DNA of 64,000 nt. It comes from Amia ocellicauda (taxonomy: Eukaryota; Chordata; Actinopteri; Amiiformes; Amiidae). The DNA lies in contig NC_089851.1 of NCBI RefSeq assembly GCF_036373705.1, positions 53,885,312 through 53,949,311 on the forward strand, read 5' to 3'. Both the position numbers and the translations under genes were made by a program. Under the pieces are notes generated by a model. It was given only the letters and a program-made list of their open reading frames with translations. It was not told the DNA's origin and searched no databases. Every line of letters begins with the position of its first letter. Position 1 is the first letter of the stretch. Positions 54,890-64,000 of this stretch are shown in pieces.

Positions 54890-55359
54890 GACTCCCTCAG
54901 CTGTGCTTGGGTGGCCTTCTTCTCCTCAGTCCTCATCCTCCTCAATCTCTCTGCAGAATTTGACACTGTCGATCACTCCATCCTCCTCTCCTGCCTCGCT
55001 GACCTTGGAATCTCTGAACTGCTCTCACCTGGTTCTACTCCTACCTCAGCGACGGGACCTACCAAGTGACATGGCGAGGTTCCTCATCCACGCCCCAACC
55101 TCTCCTCACAGGTGTAACCCAAGGCTCCATTCTGGGTCCCCTCTTGTCCTCTCTCTACACTCACTCCCTGGGCCCCCTCATTGCATCCCATGGTTTCTCT
55201 TACCATTTTTACACAGATGATGCCCAGATCTTCCTGTCTTTTCCCTCCTCCGACATTCTCATCCCCTCTTGCATCTCTTCCTGCTTGTCTGCTATCTCTG
55301 CCTGGATGCACTCACACCACCTCAAGCTCAACCTCTCCAAATCTTTTTTACATTCCGTT
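54890..55359 (+). mobile_element. L2/CR1-like LINE fragment, copy 2
   Basis: Second copy of 1231-1700, with the same frame breaks and YTDD motif. Confidence 0.75.
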
Positions 55360-58300
55360 AATTCCTTTAGAAATCAGGATAAATTGGGTAAAACCAGAAA
55401 AGCATCTAATTAATTCTCATTCAGGAGTCAACATAAAAAACAGAAAAGAAACAGAAAACCATCCTGAGGTTCTGTGACACCGAAGAAGGTTTCCTACTGT
55501 TCACAGAGAAAGGGGAGCAATTGCTTGCCCCAGTGGAGGACCTTCTACGGCAGATGGGATTGAAGACTGTGGAGGAGATCGAACAGCTTCTCCCTGTAGT
55601 AGCAGACATAACTATCCAAAGTAAAAAAAAAATGCAATCAATCTATTGCAATTAGCAATGAGGAGTAGCATTTAGTGCTATTGTTTGGCTCCAAACCAGA
55701 AGCCTATTGGATGATGTGTTATTTTAAATAAGTATGTATAATATAAAAATAGTAACAGACTGATTTGTTTTTTTGTATACACGTATTTTACTGTTTTAGT
55801 TTTTAATTTACTTTTTTTTAATTAAGTTAATTACATGCAATTAAATGTGTGTGTATATATATGTTTCCAATTTTGTTTACTTTTTAACAAAATTAAAGTG
55901 TTCCGAAGCCCAACCCTGCAGCAACACCAGTCTATCACAAGGCAACTCTAATTATCTCTAATTAAGGACACAAGTCTAACACAGGGTAACTCTAATTCTA
56001 ATGTTTGTTATATTTCTTTTTGATAATTTTCAAGATAAGAAAATGTACAAACAAATGATATATGCCAATATTCAGTAAATAATTATCCATTAAGTTTAAT
56101 CTGAGGATTTTTACAGCTTTTCTTCTACCCCCAAAATTCCAACTCCTGTTACAACTTTGGTAGAAACATAGTATACATACCAGCCAATTAATTCCCTATA
56201 TTATCCTTATCTAATAGCCTTAGCTTATTTTCCTTAAACACCTTTTTCAAATCGTTTAACGTTTCGATTATTTTCAAAAACTACTACTAGTAGCTTACTA
56301 CTGTTAACAATAACTTACATGTACTTATAGTAACTTACATACTGTAGCATTGGGGGGGCATTTTATTGGTTATTATGAATTATTATTTATTATTTTGTTT
56401 TGTAAGGATAAGGGTGTCTGCCAAGAGATAAATAATAATAATAATTTAATTATTGAAACAGCGATACACAGCAGACCGACACTGTACACACTGCCGGTTT
56501 TTCTGCCGCTCACGCTTGGCTGCCTGAAGAGCTGGAGTCTCTGGCCTGCGCCCCCTCCTCCCCTGTCTGCTGGCCAGGAGCCGTAAGTGTCCATCCTCAT
56601 TTCTGATGCCAATGTAGTATTTTCAGCGGGGGAAAACAAGTAGCCCACAAATCGTTTGCTTACTTGCTGCTAGATTTATTGAAGAAAAAAACTAAAAAAA
56701 CTAAGAAAAAACTAAGCGCCTCTTGCCCAGAAGAAGTTCACACAGTTCCAGGTGTTGCTCCGCACACGTGGTCACCAACTCTAAAACCCCTGCACACACC
56801 CTAATAAACCCCAGCTACCTTACCTAAATTAGCATAACACATTTTTAAATAAATTAAACTGAGCACTTTATCTCCGTTGTTACACATACATAGTATTAAT
56901 AATTATACTGTTCTTACCATATGTAAATCCTGCAATAAATCATTCCCCAGCGTGAAGTAATTTTCACAAAACGAAATCCAAATATAAATTTTTGCTAGTC
57001 TTTAGATGTGCCCAGCAAATGTAGTCTGTAACTCTAAGTTAAAACTTTAATAACACTCATGTATTACAATCAAACTTGAAAAATAGGGCATCCAAAACAG
57101 GAATGTCACAAAATGTTGTATCACTATATTAAAATAATATCATATGAAAGCTGTTGGGACTGAGGGACGGAAGCTCAGTTCGTTAGCTTTGCCCCTCATA
57201 TTAGGAATTGGGGGTGCACAAAATGTACTAATTTATGTTTAATCTTAATTGTAAACTACTGTAAATAAATGAATAAACATATCAAGATGGCTTCCTTTGA
57301 TCTACTGGCAGAGGTCTGGTCTCATAGTTCTCAAAGCAACTGTTGATCAATAATGATGAGGTGACCTCTCCAGCCACAGATTAGCCACAGAAATTTGAAG
57401 GAGATGCTGGGAGTGTCAGAACAGCCTTGCTAAAATTTGCTTGCTTGACAATTAATACAATTGGCTCTGTTGACATGTTTTTCAATCATTAATATAAAAC
57501 ATTATACAGTTTATACAAAACATTAATACCGGCTCTTCAAAAAGTTTTACATTTATATTTATAAATGTTATTTTGTATACTGGTAAGTTAGCCTTGATTG
57601 GTCTTTGTTCACATATTTTTCTTTTTAAGCTGTCAAAAGCAAAATATTCCATACCTCTGTTTTGGATAGCGTACAGTTGCTAATAATAATACAAACCATA
57701 CATTTCATTACAATAACACACACACATATATATTAAGGCTGTCAGTCCATTCAAATATTTGATCGGTTAATCAATGGGCAATTGCTGATTAATCGGGCAC
57801 TTATTAAAATAAAAACAACGCTGTAACATTAATGGTAAAATATATATATATAGGAATATATATTTAAAAAACACCAAATCATTATAATAAGCAAACTAAA
57901 TTATAATTGCTACAGCAAATGGGTGCTCACAAATTATACTGTAAACTACACTGCTCTTGTAAGAAAAGCATTGCATGCAAATGAAACAGAAAACCTTTCC
58001 TTGTCTTCAATATTTTCTTACAAATCGAGTTTGAATCCAAAGTTTAGTTTCCCATTAGCGGCTTGTGACCCTGTAGATTGTGTGCTGATACTGTACACGT
58101 GATGTGATCTTTTGCATGATATGCCTTTATAATTTAACTCTAGAAGTGCACGGCTGGTCAGTTTGACTGATTTAATTTGAATTACTATGTGTTCCTGAAT
58201 ACACTATGGATACCAATTCCTGACTTTTCCTAAATATATGTATTAAATATGCCTACAGCATTTTAGCTGCATAAACGCAAATAAAGTTTTTTATTTGATC

Positions 58301-58449
58301 ATTATTATACTATAGTTTTGGCTCTTGTAGGTAGTTTGAAATGTCGGTGCTTCTAGTGTGTACTGTATAATAGCCAGTCATTATAATAGACATTTTTAAT
58401 TTGTTTAAATCTGCTTGATATATGATCTTTTAAGAACTATACTGTGATG

Positions 58450-58451
<2 letters not shown>
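55360..58451. other. AT-rich non-coding DNA, copy 2
   Basis: Repeats 1701-4793, including the unassigned coding-like segment at about 55457-55619. It carries the one-base deletion relative to copy 1. Confidence 0.6.

Positions 58452-58519
<68 letters not shown>
58452..58519. repeat. (AT)n microsatellite, copy 2 (expanded)
   Basis: 68 bp against 36 bp in copy 1. Confidence 0.95.
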
Positions 58520-58523
<4 letters not shown>

Positions 58524-59189
58524 TACTGTGTCATTTATGTTGTTGTAACTTACCATTACATATAGTGTGCCTTCCAGATGTATGCATACCCCTGATTCAA
58601 TGTAACAAAAATAGTTTTAGCAAAGAAAAGAGAACAATGATGTTTTTTGTTTGTTTTTGTTTTGTTTAAATACATGCACACATGAAACAATGTAGGACTA
58701 TCAGTGTTAGATATCGCAAAAATATTAAAGTACAAGTTTTGAACAAATATGCAAATATGTTTTTGCGAAGTACAGTACTGAAACTAGTATTGCTTTCATT
58801 AATTTCTGCAACAAATGCTGAGTGTACACTTGCATAGATGTGAGTGAAGCCATCTTCTTTTTGCCAATGTACAGCATGGCAGAAGCTGCCATAACTAAAT
58901 ATTCCTATACATATTTACACTCTTGATCTTGCTTTTCTCTTTCAAAACTCAAAACTTCACCATGTAGTCTCGCTCCTAAACACCCTTTATATAGCATGCA
59001 ATTGCATCATGATTTAATCTGTATTCACCTGATTAAATCATGCAATTTCATGCATTCGGATTTCATGAAATCCAACGAAATTGAACACATTCGGATTCCA
59101 TAGAAATTTCATAGTGTATCACAAAGCTCTTTACAAGAAAATATAGTTAATTAAATATTAAAACTACAATTAAGATAGACAATAAAACA

Positions 59190-59490
59190 ATACAATTATA
59201 CTATAGTACTTACTACAGTAGTACAACAAATACTGTAGGACACTGTTGTATACCACACTAAACTTTTATACTATGGTATACTGAATAATGTGTGACATAC
59301 GATAGTACACTGTTATACTATAGTATACTCTTGTTACGTGATATACTATAGTATCTTGTAATGTACTATAGTGCCTCCTACGGTACTTAGACAAATATTG
59401 AACTACCCTGTTGTATACTATAGTTTACTGTAGTACCTTGTGATGTACTATAGTACTTAATATATTACATGTACACTGAAACATACTGCT
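59190..59490. repeat. TACTATAGTA palindrome cluster, copy 2
   Basis: Second copy of 5500-5800. Confidence 0.5.
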
Positions 59491-60289
59491 TACTGTACTT
59501 CCACAATGTTTCTCATGGAACTTTAGCATTCTAGTTATAAATAATATCATCATTATTATTATGCTTTTACTTTGTATTGCCTACAGGTCTTACACATACT
59601 AGTACAGACTGTTACCGAGGGTCTGGTGGAGAGAAAATGGCCACCTATTCCTTAAGAAAATCATATTAATAAATATATCTTCACTTCAGACATTTGTGAC
59701 ATTGCTATATTTAAAACAATTTATACAAATAACAGAATTAAGATAAAATTGTGGTGCAGTTCCCCTTAAAGTTTAAGCAAAATTTATTTTAGCAAATACA
59801 TTGTTTATTCATTACTTGAATCGCTTCACATTACATAAATAAATGAATAAATGTAGTAGTGTTGACATAAAAAAATGTCCATTTGAACATGTATTTATGT
59901 ATTAATGTATTGATTATTTTCACTGTAATTAAACTTTAAAACAAATTCGCAGTGAAAATAATAAATAAATGTTGAAATAAATAAATACATGTTCTAATAA
60001 ATACATGGAGATTTATTTATTATTGTATTTAATTCAAAATCTGTTTATTTATCCATCTATTTATTTCCACATTAATTCATGTATTTATTATTTTCTCCAT
60101 GTATTTATTTTTAATTTTGTCATGGATAGTATGGAGGATAATTTGTGCCAAAATGTAAAAAAAAAAACCAACAATGTATAAATAAATAAATAAATATGTA
60201 GATAGTAAAGACGTTAATTCCGTTCGGAACTTAAAATGGTGTCCAGACTGTTCCTATTGCACAGACCTCCTGATGTGCCTTGTCCTAAT

Positions 60290-61781
60290 GGATAATTTCT
60301 GTAATGGATAATTTAATCGCTGGCTCTATAGAGTTGAACATAAGACAACATACGGACATACGGACATACTCGGTCAGGCGCAATAGTAAAAACTAATTGG
60401 AGCTATTTGCTCCTTAGTGATATACTTTGCTTTTCCAGCTGTAAATATATATAACGCATACATCAGAAATCAACGTGATAACTATATGAAACACCAGGTA
60501 TGCAACTAAATAAGCTTGAGAAGGTAAATGGAAAAATGGAGAGCAGCAGCAATCTAAAGCTACTTAAATGGTTAGATTGTGTTTTAAAGTACACAAAATG
60601 AAACTTAGAGAATAAACTGTTTACTACTATATTATGATATTAGAAGTATTGATGGTACTACTAATGTAATTAAATTGATACATTTCAATCAAATAAGTGT
60701 AGTTGGTTTATTGAGATTGAAATGGCTTGTTCCTTAAAATATTAGACCACAAGAGGGGGAACTTGACCTTGAATACTCTACTTACCAAAACCTTTAAGCA
60801 ACAATTGTTGTCAACATGTGTCTTCATCTGATTCATATTTTTATGAGTCTGAAGCCATACATTTCTCGACTCCAAGCACCTGGAAGCCTCAAAAGTTGGG
60901 GGCCAAGCAACGAAGTTGCTGGAACCCTATTGTTATTGTTAGGATTATTATTTTTCCGCAGTATCTTTTCAAAAGCCTATAAAAACCAACGCTTGATGAA
61001 AACTCATGAAACTTCATACAGTGATAGATGGCTATGTAGTACTATGCCATATTCAATATGGAGGCCATATGTCACATGGTCTGGTGGCCATAGTGGCTTA
61101 AGTGACACATTTTGGAAAATATACAAAAATCTTCTTCTCCGAAACCGCAGACGGGACAGATGTGAAACTTGGTGTGTGATGTTATGTTATGGCCTAAATT
61201 CAGATTTGTTCAAAACAAGTCAATAAGTCATATTGTTTGGCAGCCATATTGGATTGGCCAAGAATCTTCAAAGATCTTCATCTCCGAAATGGTTGGTCTG
61301 ATTGATATGAAATTTTGTACACGTGACCTTGGCTAGCTCCTCTATCAGATTTGTTCAAGGCAAGTTGATTGAGAAAACAAAATGGCCACCATGAGCCAAT
61401 CAAATTTCAGAGATGGTCAAGTTGCAAATAAATGCATATGGTGCAGTATGGAACTATGTTAGAATGTATTGGACTGATTGTTACTTGACAGAATTGATCC
61501 CATAAGCAATGTGGTGGTCACTGGTCATTATTATTATTATTATACTTATTTTTTCTTCTCTTCCACCAGAATATGTTCAAATGCCTATAACTTTTGAACC
61601 GCAGTCTAAAAAGTCACCAGACTTTGAATGGATGTAGGGGTCTATGGCATGGTCACTAGATCGCAAAATGGCGGCATAATGTCACATGGTTTGGTAGCCA
61701 TCTTGATTGTAGTCCAGGCAAAAAATTACAGTTTTCAAACATAGTTTTCTCAGGAACGGGAAAGATATTGTACATATTGCG
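60290..61781. repeat. Dispersed repeats flanking the Polinton, copy 2
   Basis: Second copy of 6600-8091; one substitution was noticed near 61388. Confidence 0.5.
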
Positions 61782-62625
61782 CTTATGAGTAGTAATGATG
61801 GCACTTTATGTCAAAGTGTCAGGTGGCCCCACCCCTACCCAGAAGCCCCATGGGCTGGGAAGCCCCGCCTTACCCAGAAGCCCCACGGGCCAGGAAGCCC
61901 CTCCTTACCCAGAAGCCCCACGGGCCAGGAAGCCCCTCCTTACCCTGTACCCTTTGATCCTCTCCAGTCAGCCAACTTGTTAGGATACAGGTTTTACCCT
62001 TTGACCCTCTCCTGTCAGCCATCTTGTTTGGATGACCGTAATCTTGTTAGGATGACAGCCATCTTGTTTGGATGACCTCCATCTTGTTAGGATGACAGGC
62101 ATTTTGGAAAGGGCACAGGTCATCTTGACAAGTGTTTACTGCCATCTCACCCTGATGGTGTATGTGTGTGTGTGTGTAATGTTTAAGAGTTTAAACTTAT
62201 TATTATTTGTGTTAGGTTATGTTTTATGATTAGGTTTGTTATGATAAGTTGTTAGCAAAATAAAATACATTAAAATAAAAAGAGAACAACAACATAAAGT
62301 TTTAATAAAAAAGTATTTTAAACTGTGTTTAGTGATGTGCGTGTGATGATTTTAGGTTATATATTTTATGATTATTTTTGGGGTGGTACAGTTTTGGAAA
62401 AATAAAAGAGAAAGAAAAGGTATAGACATTCAAAATATGAGACTCAGTAAAATATATTTCAATGTCAATATTTTATTGTGACAGCTCTAAAAATGACAAC
62501 AAGGCATCAAGTCAGATGTAGACAGTGAGATTAGATACTGACTCGGGTGACCAATGATCCCGCTTCCCCAACACCTACAGCAGCCAGGAAGAAACAACTG
62601 AACTGTACTGCACTAGCTACTCCCT

Positions 62626-62934
62626 CTACTTGTTTTTTGGCCAGGGCAGTGACACTATTCTGTCTAGCACAGTGTAGAAATTGGGTTTGGTCATGATAGG
62701 GATAGTATTTCCAAAAGAACTGTGCAGAACTTTTTGGACAGATGTAAAAGCAGATTCACCAGGATGTGTCTCTTTATACAGCATTCTCTTGAGCACATTG
62801 GGGAGGGACGCCACTGTTTTTTCAACATCAGCAACTAGCGATTTCACATCAGAATTACCAGTATCATACAAATCACCAAAATTGTGAGCTATTAGAGTGA
62901 GGATGACATCTTCAAACATAGATTCCTCAAACAT
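62626..62934 (-). CDS. Polinton accessory frame, copy 2, 102 aa
   Basis: Identical translation to 8936-9244. Confidence 0.45.
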   Translation of the reverse strand: MFEESMFEDVILTLIAHNFGDLYDTGNSDVKSLVADVEKTVASLPNVLKRMLYKETHPGESAFTSVQKVLHSSFGNTIPIMTKPNFYTVLDRIVSLPWPKNK

Positions 62935-63041
62935 ACGTAAACGTAATTCCAGGGGCCCCGGGGGTTTCTTTCTCTGAAAAAATATATGAATTAATATAAT
63001 GTCTTATTGCACAGAAAAGCAGAGCAGACACAAACAGTATT

Positions 63042-63254
63042 TTATTTATGTTTGTAAAACACTTGATAAGCCTTGTTTTTTATAACCTTCTCAACTATTT
63101 GCATTACTTTCTCATCCACACTTTCTAACAAGTCACTAAACCATCTTGAAGGTAGAGTGCATGTTTCAGAGAAAAGCACGCAGTAAGACAGCCCGCTACT
63201 GTAAAAAGAGGTAAGCAGACAAATAGCACAGTTAACCCCACTCCGAGTGTGCAT
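63042..63254 (-). CDS. Polinton accessory frame, copy 2, 70 aa
   Basis: Identical translation to 9352-9564. Confidence 0.35.
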   Translation of the reverse strand: MHTRSGVNCAICLLTSFYSSGLSYCVLFSETCTLPSRWFSDLLESVDEKVMQIVEKVIKNKAYQVFYKHK

Positions 63255-63467
63255 AAAGAGATAGACAGGTCAGGTGAACAAATACCCTGTACAGGCATTC
63301 AGACCTCTGATGATTCTAGGGCCCTGTTGTTTAGTAAAATATGTCACATTTGTTGGCAACTGGTAGAAGATTTACACACAGCTCATAGAAAAATACATGT
63401 TTTGACAAATGTGGTAAAACAAAAAGGGTATAACATCGAGTTTGCTGAATCGTCACACTGTGAGTGA
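63249..63467 (+). CDS. Small Polinton CxxC frame, copy 2, 72 aa
   Basis: Identical translation to 9559-9777. Confidence 0.45.
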   Translation: MHKEIDRSGEQIPCTGIQTSDDSRALLFSKICHICWQLVEDLHTAHRKIHVLTNVVKQKGYNIEFAESSHCE

Positions 63468-63486
63468 AAACCGCAATTAACAAATA

Positions 63487-64000
63487 ATGAAACAAGTAAG
63501 ACACAAAGACACTCGGTCTGCACGTATCACGGCAGTACTGATAAAGAATATTAATGTAGCCAAAAGAATGCTGCGTAGGCTTAAATCTAGAATGGATGTG
63601 TCACAATTAGCAGGATCACAGACACCATTACAGCACAGTGGCGGTTGATGACCACCCAGCAAACTTGGAAATTCAGGAATATATTGATTTGATTGTGTCT
63701 GATGAATTAGCATTAGAAGCTGATAATAATAACCAACCAGACTTGGAAATTCAGGAATATATAGATTTGCACGTGTCTGATGGGTAAGCATTAGAAGCGA
63801 ATGATAATGATAATCAGATTGGGGGTGGTGATGTAGCAATGTTAGAGGTGAATAATGAAAATGCTGAACAAATGGTTGAGGGTGGTGATGGCGGGGACCC
63901 GCCTCGGGTGTTTTTGGAGCGTATTCGTCACTATGACCGGGAACTTAACAGGTTCCGGGGAATGGAGTTTTATGAAGAATTCAGGTTTGTGAATCTGGAT
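63487..64000 (+). pseudogene. pPolB: Protein-primed polymerase B, N-terminal part, copy 2
   Basis: Same as 9797-10310, including the two NLEIQEYIDL blocks. It runs off the window end before the zinc-binding and exonuclease parts. Confidence 0.8.

Larger units (their letters stand above)
53660..64000. repeat. Long direct repeat, copy 2
   Basis: Second copy of 1-10310, in the same orientation. The offset is 53659 bp at the start and 53690 bp after the expanded (AT)n at 58452. Every feature of 1-10310 is present again, and those of note are listed separately below. Confidence 0.97.
61788..64000 (+). mobile_element. Polinton, left part of copy 2 (cut by window end)
   Basis: Starts AGTAGTAATGATGG after CTTATG, exactly as at 8098. 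It holds the left inverted repeat (to about 62389), the accessory frames and the start of the polymerase region. Because flanks and element are both duplicated, this is not an independent insertion. Confidence 0.93.

Noticed and set aside
8098-64000. Two independent Polinton insertions
   Set aside because: The flanks and the target duplication are copied with the element, so the second is part of the long direct repeat.

Overview
The window looks like repeat-rich nuclear DNA of a ray-finned fish. The clues are several Tc1/mariner fossils, an L2-type LINE, tRNA-derived SINEs, a Polinton (Maverick) and a very large tRNA gene cluster. I cannot name the species. No intact ordinary host protein gene is visible. 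The best host-coding trace is a terminal exon at 21800-22096 on the minus strand.

Layout. 1-8097: AT-rich non-coding DNA with an LTR end, a Tc1 fragment interrupted by a SINE, an L2-like LINE fragment and palindromic MITE-like sequence. 8098-20256: a Polinton of 12.16 kb with terminal inverted repeats of about 600 bp, flanked by CTTATG/CTGATG, a six-base target duplication with one mismatch. On the plus strand it carries protein-primed DNA polymerase B, a packaging-ATPase remnant, a pX-like protein and a conserved protein. On the minus strand it carries protease, major capsid, small basic (pVI-like), penton and integrase regions. Most are broken. Beside its right inverted repeat lies a well-folded tRNA-Leu(TAA) followed by a T6 stop. 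20263-24421: older repeats, including a 2.8-kb stretch bounded by CACTGTAAAAAA ends. 24422-48000: a 23.6-kb tandem array of 578-593-bp units, each with one tRNA-Pro-like gene on the minus strand (40 full-length, 1 truncated). 48001-53865: Tc1 remnants, a MITE holding a SINE, a diverged inverted copy of the tRNA-Pro unit, and two solo LTRs.

From 53660 to the window end the sequence repeats 1-10310 almost perfectly, so the second copy contains the left 2.2 kb of the same Polinton. The offset is 53659 bp, rising to 53690 after an (AT)n expansion. This is either a very recent tandem duplication with a period near 53.7 kb or a false duplication in the assembly.

The most unusual parts are the tRNA-Pro array and the Polinton tRNA. 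In 32 of 40 full-length array copies the universally conserved U33 is G and the anticodon and T stems carry CpG-type decay, yet the internal promoter boxes A and B are intact. Seven copies are canonical tRNA-Pro (AGG or TGG) and one is a hybrid. The array therefore looks like amplification of a decayed tRNA gene with preserved TFIIIC-binding sites, mixed with a few real genes and organised into higher-order repeats.
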